64,000 nucleotides of DNA from Luscinia megarhynchos (Eukaryota; Chordata; Aves; Passeriformes; Turdidae): assembly GCA_034336665.1 (NCBI GenBank), contig CM067568.1, positions 11,181,165 to 11,245,164 on the forward strand. Direction: 5' to 3'. The position numbers and the translations under genes were made by a program. Under the pieces are notes generated by a model. It ran no database searches. It saw nothing but the letters and a program-made list of their open reading frames with translations, and was not told where the DNA came from. Numbering within the stretch: the first letter of the stretch is position 1; every line of letters starts with the position of its first letter. Below, piece after piece: positions 13,424 through 27,700 of the stretch.

Positions 13424-15780
13424 TTTAGCTGGCAAATGTTCTTTGTGGACAGGTATTTTTGTCACATCAAAACCTACCAAAAGTCCCTTAACTGTAAGAT
13501 TTATTAATATTTGGAAATTTGTTATTTAATCTAGAGTTTAAATGTAGTTACATATGCCAACTTAACGCCACAAAATAGCCTAAGAATATTCTTAAGCAGT
13601 ATGTCAGCTAAATTTTATTGCAGTTCCATTAGTATTACCATTAAGCAGCTGACTAAAGGTCATAATGAATACTTACTATTTTATATCACCCAGGAGGTGC
13701 TAAGTACAGCTGGAGTCTATTTCACTACTTGAGCACATATAATAGTCGACAAATTGTCGATCAGTGGATGTGTCCATCTTATCAAAGTACTTTGTCTGCC
13801 CAAGTATGCAGCCATTCTTCTGGTGTGCATTGCATAATAGATGGTGGAGGGTTTTTTTAGGAAAGGGAAGTTCTTATTAGATGGCTGGTTGTTGCAGTCC
13901 TATTTTAAGTGCTGCCTGTAATTCTGTGCTTGTACTGACATTTCAGAAATGCAGTCAGGGCTTAGCATGATTTTTGCTAACCAGTTTAACAGGTGGGGTA
14001 ACAACTATTGAGATTTCTGGTGTTCAAGGTGATGAAAATTATTCCATAGATTTTATTTTGTTGTAGGTACTGCTTTTCATACTTTTCTGACCATATAATT
14101 CCTTCTACTGCTGCCAAGTTCTGCTGGAACAGCAAGAAGATCATGCCCTTATTGCAATTTTTTTAACAGCTGTTGCAAAATAAGTCCTGGCCCTTAACAA
14201 ACCAGTTCTGTGCATTTAGAATGGATTTTTATTTTTTAGAATAGATGGTGGGAAAAAAAATCATCAAAATAGATGGTTTGATTAACGTGGTGATTTGAGC
14301 TTACTTTATTCTGCATGATATTTATCTGTGTGAGCAGCATGGACTTGGGATCCTTCTAACAGTTGTGATCTATCTGATATTCTTCAACAATTTTATTTGC
14401 AATAGGAAAGCCCTGGCTTCAAGCAGAAGTACTTAGTATTTTCAATTATTGCTTTCTCCTGTTCCAAGTGGATTTTATGAGTACACAGAGCTACACAGGG
14501 CAAAGGGACAACTTCTTTGTGAAATATGAAAAAATATTCCACAATCGTCTTGGTCCTATTTCTTTTCACCACAGAAAGTCTATGAAACTTCAGGCTGCAT
14601 TCAATTTCACATTCATTTTGGCAGCAATAGTACTGTAAAACTGCTCATTTCCTACAGGGCTTTTGCAATATGTATTTTAGCACACACATTCAGCAATGGC
14701 TGACTTTTGATCTAAAATGAACTAAAAACACTTTATTAGGAGAAACTGCATGCGTGAATGTAAATGAAAGAGAAAGGTTAGCCCTCAGCTGTGTTTGGCT
14801 TTAAATGTCTTTTGACATTAACTTGTTCAAAAGAGAATAATTTACACTCAAATATAATTATATTAGCAAGAAAAATAGGATGCTCATCTAAAGGTTTGCT
14901 TTAAGCACCTCAGGTGAGTGAATTGATTTCCTTTTCTTCATAAACACAAATTTTCTTCTTTTCAGCAGCAAGTCTTTCCCCTTTAGCCCATTAGCACTAG
15001 GCAATCTCTTACCATTAGTAGCAAATTGAAAGACAAGAAAGGGTTACATTTTTATGACAAAATGCCTTGTTGGCCTTATCAGTCTGAGTAATTAGGTAAT
15101 TCAGCAGCCACAGTTCAATGAGACTTGATGTTCAAATGTTGCTCTTCTCCACACCTCGCCCTGGCTGAAGCTGGGAATGTAACTGAGGCCACAGAAGATA
15201 TGTCAGAAATGTCCCAAATCTCATGGTTTTCACCAAAGTATGTGCTGGTCAGGTGGGGCACAGCAGAGCTGCAAGATGAAATTTTGCCTTGCCATAAAAG
15301 GGACCAAATGGATGTGGCTTAGACTTCCTTGTCAGAGTATCTCAATCTGATGAGAACATTGAAGCTGCATTGAGATTCAATGGAAATTGAAAAATGCAGA
15401 CAGAAAAATGGGAATGAAAATTGAGAGGTATTTTAAGAGTGTCAGAGATTGCAAAACCCTCAAGTTCTGTACAGTATCAGAGAGAAATAGAAGCCACACT
15501 TGTAATAAGTCGCTTTCATGCCCTCTATACACTCACATATCAGTTGACATCTCTGTAAAGTTCTTTCAGGCTAGAAGTAATGGAATATAAAAATTCAAAA
15601 TAGAAAAAATGATGATTGCTGCTGACAGAATCAAATGCTATGTCTTTTGCAGCATGTTTAGGGTAAAAAAAATAGTCTCAAATATCCACAAACCCAAAGA
15701 ACTGTATAGATCATTCACTACATGGAAACTTCCAAATTCTTCTTAGTGCAGAAAAAACCTCCCAGATATGATTAAATAAA

Positions 15781-15831
15781 CACTTATATTTGGACAGAAA
15801 CATGGTGCTGTGTCCAAATACTCTATAAGTG
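15781..15831. repeat. Imperfect inverted repeat, hairpin-forming
   Basis: The left arm (15781-15797) pairs with the right arm (15808-15831). CACTTAT pairs with ATAAGTG, and ATTTGGACA pairs with TGTCCAAAT. There is a five-base bulge on the right arm and a loop of about ten bases. The pairing totals about 16 bp. It resembles a short precursor-like hairpin or a miniature inverted-repeat remnant. It is shorter than most pre-miRNAs, so no RNA gene is called. Confidence 0.55.
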
Positions 15832-17994
15832 CAATGAACAATTTTAAAATCCATTAGTTGCTTAGCTAAAGAAGGTCTTTAAAAAATAAACATTTTGGGT
15901 TTGGTTCAAGCAGGCTTAGGTGACCTCAGTGCAAAAATCCTAAAAGGCTTTGCTGAGATTTCTGGTTAACCTCTTTACTTTTACTAAAAGGTGATTTTTT
16001 TTGCATATTTTGAAAGTGCCATGAAACTGTGCTAGTGTACAGAACTGCAAGCAGAATGATTTTGATTTGTGTAAGTTAGTCAGCTTGCTATTGATTGCAG
16101 GTAGATGAATGGAAATGCTGATTGTGAATTCAGTAAAGAATTACAGAATGGAAGCGTAGCTCATGGCTGTCACATAGTTTTATGATGAAAACACCTTGTA
16201 AAATAAACATTCAGTTTCCTCATGTGGTTATAAGTCTAATGGATGTACTGGCTAGACAGAGGGTATTTAGGCTTCAAACAACCTCTTGATGCCGTGTTGG
16301 AATTAAGAGGAGCAGTAGCACTGTCACAGCAGTACCTAAGATATTGAAACTGGCCTCACTGGCAGATCCCACAGAGGTGTTTTCAGTGAGGAGTGCTTAT
16401 TCTGTGGGATGTTCCCAAAGCTTCCTGCTAGGACTGACCCTGCCAGTGTGTGGTGTCATCTTCATTGACAGGACACCAACACAGAACCTTGGCCAAGAAC
16501 ATTTTTGGACTAAGATTAGTGGGAAATTATAAGGGAGGGCATCCTCAGGTTTTTTGTCACTTTGTGTCACATAGGCTCTACCTTCCTGGAATGAAATGCA
16601 TTTTGACACACTCAGGTGTAAGGCAGTACAGAGGAGACAAGTGTCGACAGAAATGCCAACTGCATGCTGTAAAACTTAAAAGACTCTGAGGTCACAGTGG
16701 CAAGACTGATGAACTGGAGCTCTTAGGGAAGTGCTCAGAAGGGCCAGTGGGACTCCTGGATGTGGCAGGAGTGGCCTGGAAAGTGGTTTTTACCTCCAAC
16801 AACTGAGTGACTGTCTCCCAATCAATACTCTGCTAACTGTTCTCTTACAGCCCCTTTGTATTATCTGGGGAGGCAGCTTGCCTTTGTCATTGCTGTTCAT
16901 GCTTCTTTAGCACAGTGTTATAGGCAGAGTGTCATGAAGCAGAAGAACAGGTACACTAGCAATTTCTTGGATAAAAGCCCCAAAGTACAGAACTCTCACC
17001 TGAGATGGTCTGTGGTCAAGGCACTAAAGGCACTTGTGTGTCCTGGAGCTGTTACTGGTTCCATGCAGCTTTTCTGTGTGAATTGGAGCTGGTTTTGACA
17101 CCATCTGTGGTGCTGGTGAGAGAGAGAAAGTTGTGATCCTTACTCTTGAGGTGCATTTCTTCTGGGACATCAGAGAGGCCATGCTCTGATTTCATGATTT
17201 GGAGTCATTTGCAGTCATGCCCATCTGCAGAGCAGAGCCAATGCCTCTTCCCAGTCCTGGAGGCAATGAGAGGGTGAGCACATTAATGGCAGTGTGAGGA
17301 CATTGCAGCAGAGAGAGCTTTGGGAGCAAATGAGACAAATGCCTCGTGTAGGGGGATGTAAAGGAATCTGCTCAAACGTCTTCCTAACAAATGCTGTGCA
17401 GAAATACCAGCCAGTCTTACTGAAACCTGACTGCAAGTTTGTTTTAAAACTATTTTTAAATGTTTAAGACATAATTTTAAATGTGTTTGCATTAGTGTAT
17501 TTGTAGAAGTGCTTCAGTTCCATCTTAGCACTGGATATCCATTTACATTCAAGAATGTATCACTCCTTTATTAAATATAAACTCCAAGGCCCTAACACAC
17601 TGTCTCCAAGTAGAAGTTCTACATTCATGTATTCTTTATCACTCCTAAAACATTTAGTTCTGTGTGAAACATTTAAGTTCCTTGCTGTCTGTAAGTACTG
17701 TGGTAGCCATGCACATGGCCAGAGAAGACAAAGATTAACTGTTTATTAACATATTAATTAATGGTTTAAAATTCAGCAAGTCATTTTAAATGACATGGAT
17801 ACAAAGACATCTTCATACAGAAGTGTTTTTGGACCAAATTTAACTTGCTGGAAGACAGTAAGCCTAAATACGTGGGAAGACCAGAATAATGCTCAAACTG
17901 GTCAAAATAAGCTACATGTTTATCTTAAAATTGTTTACTGACAAAAATTTTTAATGTTTTTCTTGCTTTTAGGTAGCCAGAATCTTATTAACAT

Positions 17995-18330
17995 TTTTTC
18001 CAAATCCTTAGCAAGGGGTAGTAGCTCAGTTATTCGATAGCTAACTGACAATAATTAGCCTATTATGATGATTAATGCTTATTCAGGACATTTAATTTGC
18101 ATGCTATAAGCATGGTGAGACAGCTAATTTGAAGTTATGCCAAATACAGTATTTAGTTTTTATATACAACATTTGTTTGCCTTTCCAAATATAAAATAAT
18201 TGACAAGAATAATCAACTTGCTGACCCAACATCCTCAGCTATTTCATTTCTCCTTTTAATAACAATGATGTGTTACTTAGTGAACCAATTAGCAAGGTAA
18301 ACTTTACTTGCATTAAAAATTGCATAAGGC
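17995..18330. promoter_or_regulatory. Possible conserved noncoding element with octamer and homeodomain sites
   Basis: A repeat-free AT-rich stretch contains TAATTA at 18052-18057, GATTAATG near 18070, and a perfect octamer, ATTTGCAT, at 18095-18102 (reverse of ATGCAAAT, the POU factor site). A CpG (TTCGAT) is retained near 18035. The motif clustering resembles a developmental enhancer, but this is inference from motifs without any alignment. Confidence 0.25.
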
Positions 18331-21300
18331 TAAGGAAGAATCTCTAAATTGTAGTTAATGGAATGTCAACAAAGATGCATATTCTGTCATTTTAGCCCAG
18401 GTGAGAACCATCTGTCCCAGATAGATAGCATTTCTCCAACTTCTCACAAGGAAGAAGGATACAAGGTCATTTTTATGCACCTTGTAATCAGGATTGACTT
18501 TATGAAAGTCAATTAAGCTACTAGGCCTTAGCCATAGTTTCAAAGAAATAGACAGTGAAAGAAGAAATGTCTTTAATCATGGTTACTAGAAGCATTCACT
18601 TTTTTCCTCAGGAAATGCCTATGCAATGTGGAATTTGCATGTTGTTCAGGATATTTGGAGGGGCAAATTTTCCTTGCTGCTTCTGGTTGCTCAGATTCCT
18701 TGACCCAGAGACAGCAGAGCACGTTGAAAATGTGATGCTCTTCTCCAAAAGCTTCAGTGCCTCTGGATTTGAAGGTTAAGTCTCCTTAAGTGTGCTCCAG
18801 AAGAAAAAGCCAAAAGGGGAAAGGAAACACATAGAGGCTTGCAGTAGTGTCTGGAAAGCTACGTGATGCCTTTGGAAGATGAAGGGAAAAACACATTTCT
18901 CTATGGGAAGTGTTGGGGTTGCCTTACAAGTCTTCCTTAGGTTTCAGCCTTTGAAGCAGCAGGCATTGCAAAATTCCTCCCTGGGCATCACATAAAAGTA
19001 GGTAGCACATCTGTGTTCATGTACCTGTCCAAACAGTCATCTCTGCTTAATAAATATTTCTGCTTTTTTTCTGCAAGAGGCGTTTCTGGCTGTTCTTTCC
19101 AGCTAAGCAAATGGCTGGACTGTGGGTCACTGATGAGAAACAGAAGAATCTATCTTTTGTGAAGTGCCCAAATGTATATTTTAAAATGTTTTCTCCTTAT
19201 TTTATTTTTTATCATCTATCAACCTCAAATTTGAAATACCTGGGATAAGTTGCAGGATATTTATTCTTGTTCATACCATTGTTTCCACAAACTGCTGATA
19301 AAGCAAAGTGTCTGGATGCTTTCTGACTCTGAGGAATAAGAGAGGAAGAGACAATTGTTCTCCTAGAGGTGATGACAAGACCCCAAGTCTCTGTCATTTG
19401 CTCAGGGTCCTTTTAACCTTCTGTTATTTGGAAGAAGCTGGCATCTGTATTAATCTGTGTGAAAAACAGAGCACCTATTTCTGTCCATTTGACCTCCCCT
19501 GCCCTGAAATGATCACAAGCCAGCCAGGCAGGTTACACCCAGCACTCCCACCTTCCTGCTGAATCAAGCAGGAGCCATGCCATGCCACTCAGGGCATTGT
19601 CCCCTTTTTGTTTACAATTACAGCCACAGAAAAACGAGAAACTGTTCCCAGTTTTTCAGTAAGAATACGGGGAATCACTGGTTATCCACCACCTACTTAG
19701 ATCCTCTTTATTTTATTTTTCTATTGCATCTCCCAATACTTCATTATCACCTTCTTAACTTAGAGGAGAGCAGGGACCAATTTAAAATCCATTGAAAGAG
19801 CCTTTGGCTTTCTGCAGTGGCTCCTGGATCAGGGCCAGGGGGTATAAACTGCTTGTGGCAAGTTTACAACAGGGCTCCCTTTGTGGGTGCCACTGCTGGG
19901 GCTCACTGAGGTGGCTGAACACTTCAACAAAAGTGATTTTGCAGATTAACCCTGCGACAAGCTGTGTGTTCGCAGTGGGAAATCTTCCAAATTTTTAAAA
20001 ACAATTATAGTTCTCTGTCCATGAATGCTGGACTATCACATTCTGCCAACACATGGAAGCTTCAGGGAGGATTTTTTTGGGCTATGCTGAATCTCCCTCT
20101 GTCTTTGTACTCTAACTAATCTAATCAAAGATTAATTTGCTGCTTGCTTTATTATCCCCATATTCAAACACACACAATGCAGTATTTTGTGAGCTTACTT
20201 CTGAAATAGATTCTAGCAAGGTTAAAAAAAATTAGCTTCCTTACGCTGCATATATGCCCACTTAGTCATGCATTAAAAATACCTCTGATCTGCTATTGCC
20301 AGGGAAAATTAACTGTAAACTGAAAGAAAAAGTGGTGCATTGCACTACTCTTTCAGTCTTGGATTTATTCAGATTGATAGTAATATAAATACATTAGTCA
20401 GTAATTTGGTTTTTATTCATCCACAGGCAAAAATCACCATTTCCTTAGTTTGATAAAAACTGTTCTGATAGAAATGCAAATCTTCAGGAGAAGTTCTGAC
20501 ATGATTTAAATTGTCCATTGCATATTTTTGATCACTTACATGAATTCAAGGACTACCCCACTTGAAGCAAAGCTCTCAGTTAAGCCAAGGAATGAAACAT
20601 GCTCCTGGGTGAGCAGCTGCCTAAGAAAAAGTCCAGTGTTAAATTCTACCTGTGTTGGTTGTTGGAAAGCAAAGAGGTTGCATTACTAATGGATAAATCA
20701 AACTGATGAATTATTGCAAAAATTTTTTTTTTTAAAAAATTGAAACTGTTCTTAGTTGAAACGTGTTGAAGCTCTGAGAGCAAGTTCACAGTTGGTTTTC
20801 TAATGAAGGATTTTTTTTTTTGTTATATATTGGGATAATTTGTTGTTAGGTTTCATTTTTGCTGTTGTTGAAAACTTAGCTTAAACCTGTTCTTGTGAAG
20901 CTTGGAAATGCTTGATGTATTTGTACAGCCTTGAATTCACCATGCACAAACAAAAAACCCAGCCATGTGGAAGCTGCAGTGATGATTTCCCAGCAACCTG
21001 TGGCTTGCAAAGCACTTTTTTTTACTATTTCAGTTGTGATTTGCTACATTCTGCTCTTTTTTTATACATAACGTGTAAAGGTCTCTTGTTGTTTGTGTAT
21101 CATTGATACAATTCTCCTGCAACCAAAAACAAAGAAGGCAGTAGTGCTTTTAATAGAGGGTGCCTGATTGATAAGCTAGTTGCAGCCAAACCTGCTCTGG
21201 CTAATTGTCTTTCAAATGCCCTCATTAATCACACAGAGGAGTGACTCTGACAGGAGGGCTGTCACTGTTTTCATGATTTCCTAGCACTCACCTCGCAGTG

Positions 21301-24300
21301 TGAGACCTGGCTGGGTACCCAAACCGTGGCCTTTAAAGCAGTTTTAATGCCTGCTCACTGCAGAGCACACCTGGCTTTGGTGGGATGGGGGCCTGCCCAA
21401 CTCTGAGCCACGATCTGCCCCAGGAGACCAATTTAGCAGTTATTTAGTGATTCATGGCTTGATGTCTGGAAATGAGTGCTCCACACGATAACATACATAA
21501 ACAAATTTAATTAGTTTTTGCCTTTTTTGCATAAGTAGCCACCAGTGAATTAAAGCTGCAAACAAAACAGGTAGGCTGCCTGGAAAGTCATTGAAGCTGG
21601 TTAACAGCAGATCTTTGCAAAAGGCTGTGGTGCTTTCTTTCATCTGCTGATAGTCACTGATGCCTCTTTGCTCAGGTCCTGAAGGTGCTGGGTTTGCTTA
21701 TTAAGAACAAGGGAAGCAGCTATCTCAACTAGCTTTTGCCCAGGTGTTAGAATTACATATCTACAGCAAAAACTGGCAGTCTCTCATCTACTTCAAAGCT
21801 GCAGAACAGAATATTTTTTGAAACTGTTTTAAAAGGATGTGCTTCATATGTTTCCTGTTTTGCAATCTATTAGAAATATTGTTTAGTAAACATCAACCTG
21901 AGTTATTGTTCAGAGATGGGGATTTATATATTTGCATTTTTATTGAACCTACATGAAAACATTGCAAAATGATTTCTAGTTGTGCACCTACAAAATAGGG
22001 CAACATACTTAATGCTTAAGAAAGCAAATTGAAAGCTTAAGGGACAGAATCTCTTTTTAACCTTCTTTTGCAACATTGCATAATTAACACTGGTGATGTA
22101 TGAAGTGCATGGGGGTTTGTTGTTCTGCTGTTAAGTGTTTCAAATTCTCTGTGGAGCAGAATTCTAGAACTGATAGTCCAGAATAATATCTTGTCATTCT
22201 CCTAAGCAATATAAGTGAATATATTTTGCATGAAAAAATGTTGTATTTTGCATATATTCATATTAAGTGAAGATCTTACTTTAATAACATTTCAGGGCTG
22301 AAAATTATTCAGCGAAACACATTGCAAATATTTTATACTGGAGGGTTTCTTTGAACTGCACACAGCAGAGCAATATAGCTTGTCTTTTCTTCTTCATCTG
22401 GGAATAGCTTCTACCCACCAAGTGGAATATTTACTCCTATGAGAGGTGCCTTTTTCTTTAATTAGGGCAGTTTGATCATCAATTTTTGCAGATCTTGGTT
22501 TTGGATTCCAAACTGTCTAAACCAGATACCTCGTTTTTCCTGAGCACGGAGAGGAAAATCTTAGCATGGAACTTGTTGGTTCCAGGAATCCTGCAGTCAT
22601 CACTTTATAAATGTGCTTGATCTCAGACTTGAACAAGGGGGACCAAGCCATGAGTTAAGATGATATTCTGCTATCCAAAAGCGAAATTCTGTCTCCAGCA
22701 AGCTCAGTGGAAACTTTGTTATTGGTCTCAGTGGGGCCAAATTTTATTCTTGTTGAGATATTGCAAACTTTGAAAGCAATTTAGACTGGGAAAGGAGGTG
22801 GGGACGGGGGACAAATTGCTTTTGACCTTTTTCTTTTTGAAATTTAACAGAGACCATTGGCTCATTTCTGCCAGTACCTCCCAACACCTATAAGAAAATG
22901 TATTTTCTCTGAGTCACTATTAATTTTATATCATGGCATTTTATTTTATTATGAGAGACAGGGTTCCAAGTGGTGTGATTTATAGGACGTGCATACCAAG
23001 GTAGATACTGCCTCCTGTTTTTTCTTCTCTGTAACTCAAAACACAGAGCCTTAAAGGATATATTAAAATCTAGGTACCTGCTCCTAAAATTTGACTGACT
23101 TTAACAAAACCAGTAGCATGTAGGTAAACATTTCCAAAGGCCTATGATTGATTTTATGAACTCATTCAATGCCTGTGGGTTGAGCTCTGTGGACACTCAT
23201 AAGGATTTTTGATTAGTGTCATTGTGGCCCCTATAAATCTATTTTCTAGGGAGTCTATATCTTGGTAATAAAAACTTGTCCTGCAGTGAAAGGTCTTGGC
23301 ATAATGGCAGAATTATTACTATTTTTACTGCATTTGAAAAGCAATTCTTGCACCTTGTCCCCATCCTCTAGAAACAGTCTTTATTTTTTTTTTCTGTATA
23401 ATGCAACCCCAATACATTTGTTTGGTGATTTAATTAGGTAAAATTAATCAGTATACACTTCCTTTTTTATGTAGATCTATACAGGTCCAACCTTATCACT
23501 GTTATCTCTCTGTGCTGACCCCTGGCAGACTTTGTCCTTAGGGCCCTCACTTGGGAAATTCTGTCAGCTTCTGTCTCTATTCCTGCTGTCTCTTTCAGAT
23601 TTGGATTCCCCAATCAGAATGGCTCTTTAAGATACAGTGAGGGATCAAACTTTGTATTTAAGTGTCTTTCCAAGAGCTGTGAGATGTCACACCATTTTGA
23701 GACTTCTCATATGGGAAATCTTCAGCTGTGACCAGGAGCCCTTTCAGGCTTGGTCATCTGAAGTTTGAATTTTGAATAGAGGTCTGTTAAAAAGCACAGA
23801 TTATTATGTGACAGGATCCACAGAGCAGACAATACAACACCTAATTTTCTGGGTGTTTTTCTGCTCAGAGTTAGTACAGGTACCACCTTGACAATTGCTG
23901 CTGTGCCTGCTCTCAGGGAGAAGCAGTGCAGGACAGTGCTGCCTTCTGCATAACAGGTGATGTTTTTGTTATCCAGGTAAATGAAGAGTTTATTTTTATT
24001 CTGACTGGCCTCCTAGTGGCAGTGATTCCCCTCTGCAGCCAGCTCAATAAAACATTTGCACGGGAAATAAATTTAGTGATTTATGTTTTAGGTCTGTCTA
24101 TCGAATATTCAGTGTATCTGCTGTTGAGAAAGATGCTCTGCTATTCCCTTTTGAGATGAGGCATGGGTTTTAGCTAAAGCTATGCTTTATTTATTTGTGG
24201 AACTGTTGTGAATCATATAAAGAAATTGCAAAACGCTGCCTTAAGAGAACTGCTGAGTGTAGCATTTGATTACAGGTAGTTAAAGGGCAACAGTGTTTAA

Positions 24301-24710
24301 AAAGTGCTAAAATTCAGGAAGTGGGTAGGAATTGGCAGATGACAATTCCTGTGTGAGCTAGGCATGTGGATCCAGCACTATTGCCAGCCTGGATTCTGCC
24401 TTTGCAGGAGCAGGAGAGGAGAATCTGCCACGGGGCAGCTGCAGGAGGATCAGTATCAGATCCCTGATACCTGATAATAGCTGTGATATATTAAGAATAA
24501 ATAAGATTATAAAGGAGTTTTCATTAGCAGTAAAAAGGTTATTTCATCTTACTTTTCCTTTTGTTTTTCTCATGTATAATTTTAACTACAACTTCAACAG
24601 TTTATTAGCTACAGCTTTTTTTAGCAAGCAATAAAAAACCCACCCAAAACATACAAAACCAAGGTGGTAATATAATACTTATAGGACAATTTTGGTTCTT
24701 TGTGTTGCAG

Positions 24711-24777
24711 AAACAATGTTGCTCATTCAGATCTGGTGCGAAAGAGGCGGGAATACAGTGCTGGAGAATTACATAAG
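24711..24777 (+). CDS. Candidate internal coding exon, gene not recognised
   Basis: This 67-bp segment has the best exon signature in the window. The acceptor is GGTTCTTTGTGTTGCAG (ending 24710) and the donor is AAG|GTAAGAA (24778 onward). With one leading base it reads NNVAHSDL followed by VRKRREYSAGELHK, open throughout and ending exactly on a codon boundary. The first frame contains a stop and the second (TMLLIQIWCERGG...) is also open. The preferred frame is basic and hydrophilic, and its codons keep two CpGs (GTGCGA, AGGCGG) in CpG-poor surroundings, which suggests constraint. The entry phase matches the exit of 10371-10401 and the exit phase matches 36403-36447. I cannot assign a gene. 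It could also be a noncoding RNA exon. Confidence 0.5.
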
Positions 24778-27700
24778 GTAAGAATTTGTTATTAAAGGCA
24801 AAACATACAGGACTGTCATCTAAGTTAAATGCTGATGGATCATGGATTAGACTTTATCTGAGGGCTCATTTAGCCCTTAGGTATGGGGTATATCTGCGAG
24901 TAAAGTGCTAATGGTGATTATTGCTCTGATCTGCTCAAAAATAATCATTGAAAGGACCTTCCTGAATTTGTAACATCACCTTATCCCATGGAAAAAATGC
25001 ATAGATGGGAAGAGTTCCATTTGAAATGGACATGTATGGAGCAGTTTCTCTCTCTTTCAATGTTTTCTAGTACTTTATTTGTTGTTATGAAGTCTTAACA
25101 CTAAAAACTGAAATTTCATATCAAACTTCAGCAAAATGTGGTTACTGGTGAAAGATGCTTATTGGATTTTGGTTTATAATAACAAAAGTATTTGGGCTGA
25201 AAATGCTTTACTGATGGATTCAGAACAGCTACCTAGAGTAAGTCTGCTCTAAATAAGACATAAGAAACCCATTAATTACTTCAGCAAAGTCAAATTAATT
25301 TTTGCCTTTTAATTGTCTTTATTGTGGTCACTTACCATCCTGAAACTATGAATGATTAAAAAAAAAGGTGTTTCTATAAGGGACAGAATTGTGAAAGTCA
25401 ACTGAAATACAACTTAGGAGCTTGGTGTGAAAATTTTTCATTTCAAGGAACAGATACATAACACTGCTAATTTGTCAGAGACGCTGGGCTTGAGCTCTGA
25501 AAATTGTGGGTGAAATTCAGATATCTTCACCAAGACATCAGAAATGTAGATATCAAAGGCTGGGGAAGTCACCCTAGATTCACTTTGCAGACAACTGAGG
25601 GAAAGTGGGCACCTTCAGAGAGTGATTCATCTCAGCCTAAAATAGGCAGGTCAGGCAACTTGCCCAGCCTACAGTGACAAACTCAGAATTGGCTGTGCAA
25701 CCTTCCAGTGCCTAAAGCTGGGCTAGATTAATCTCAGGTGAGGAGACCAGGACAGGCTCTGCCAGCTGTGCAGGTGGTGAATAACTGCACTGCAGCTTCC
25801 TGGGGTGCTCCACTGGGACTGCTGCTGGAGGGAATGGAGATAGTCTGGGGGTCCTCAAGACCAACGATCCCAATGGTGATTTTTGGGGTTTGTTTGCTTT
25901 TCGTTTCAGTGGTAGTAGGTAGTTTTATTTTAACTGTGTAAAAAACAAAAATGGAAATCCTGGGGTTGGTTTGTTTTGTTTTTCCATCCCCCCTGTGGAA
26001 TGCAAAAAATGAAGGTGTATTTTATTCTGTTGAGTGGTAAAAGTTGTTGTGGGGTTTTTTTTTCAAAAGCCAGTGGCTGTCTATTATTTGTTGTCCCACT
26101 TGCCTTCCCCATTTGAAATGTTGCAGACTGTAGATAGATAGTGGCTATCCTGTTAATCAGTGAGCATAGAGGAACAGGATAGATTTTTTTTTTTTCTTGA
26201 GGCTGGCAAGGTATGCTGGTTCTTGGATGATGTCTTTGAGATTGAAGATCCAGATACATTTGTAATCAAAAGCCTTTCCTGTTTAAAATTAAAAAAAAAT
26301 TAAAAATTGAGAAAGATATGGGAATGAATAGTGGTGCTGTTTTGTACAACATTTGCTATTAACAGGGTTAATAAATAGGAAATGTTAATAGGAAGGATAT
26401 AATATTATGAAAATATTTAGAGAAAAATTGTGGGTTTGTGTAGTTTACAAATTAGAAAAAGAAGATTTCTCATAAGACCCTTGCTTAAAAGAGAATTGCC
26501 CTGAGCAGTGAGCTATACAGTGATAGAATGTGTTCAGCCTTTTAGGTCACAGGATACTTTTCATGCTGAACTCCTGTAAATACAAACCAGTTTGAACATA
26601 ACAGGAGCACAAGGGCTTTTTTGCTTCTTCCAGAAATCCCCAGAAGTGGGAAGATGGAAAAAGTCCCAATAGTACTTATGACTTTTATTTTCTGTCGTTC
26701 AGAGAACCTGCCAAACATATAATAATTAGAACTTTGTGCTTGAGGTCATACTGGTTCAGTGAATTTATACCTGAGCTGATGTTTTCAGTTACAGAATGTT
26801 CTGAATTTTCTGACAGTCACAGATGGGGCAAAGTGGCTCAATAGTTCAACACCCTTGTAACCTGCTGTTATTTGTTTTTTATTGGGGCTTTTTCATGTCT
26901 TGACAAATACTAAAATAGGATATGGATTGTTCCAAATCTTGAATGTAGCAAGTGGCTAAAAAATCTGAGAGATAGAGGAAGGAAGCTTAAACTTTGTACA
27001 ACTTCTTACATCTTCTCTTGCTTTTATATCTGCAAACTAAGTCCTTTCTTATTTAAATATTTCCTAATATAACCTACCATGTCGGATGCTTTATTTGAGT
27101 TTAGCTGCTTGCAATTTACCAGGAAAACAAGAGGAAAGTGCATGGAAGGCAGGCTGCATACTTTGAACTGGAATTGAGCTCTGCCTTCATAAATAGTGGT
27201 AGGATCTCTAAACAGACAACAATGAACTTGTTAAATTTAAATTTAGCCAAGCATGTTGCATAATACTCAGTATTTCTCTTCAGACAGCTCAGAAATGAGG
27301 TAGTTGTGAGCACGTGCTGGCAGCTGTGTGCATGTTGCTAATCAATCTTTTGTGTACAACTTATGGGCTGCTTCACCTACATTTACTTTTCATTTAGCCC
27401 TTTTCAATTACCCATTCAAAAATCTTTGAAGGCTGTTCCTCAGTCCTGTAATCTCTCTTCAATGAAAATGAGTAGAGCCACAAAGAGAACTAGAATAGAA
27501 TTTATTCTCTTCTCTGTAAAAGAGAATGGATAAAAGCTTGACTTTAATACAGGTATGTGATAACACTGCTGTTATAAGGCACCTTTTGACCATATGACAA
27601 ACGAGCTGAAATAAATCTGTTCCTTATCATGCAAGGCCTTCCTAATTAATGGGGGAAATCCTTCATCAGAAAGATGAAGAAAACTGAGTAGAACTGAGTA

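Larger units (their letters stand above)
10402..24710. other. Noncoding stretch, possible intron
   Basis: About 14 kb with no recognised gene or classifiable repeat. If the exon candidates at 10371 and 24711 belong together, this is the intron between them. It contains a 207-codon open frame on the minus strand (10442-11065), a perfect 22-bp palindrome (13402-13423), a hairpin (15781-15831) and a possible conserved noncoding element (17995-18330). The remainder shows only scattered A/T runs, for example near 20718 and 20810. Confidence 0.45.
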
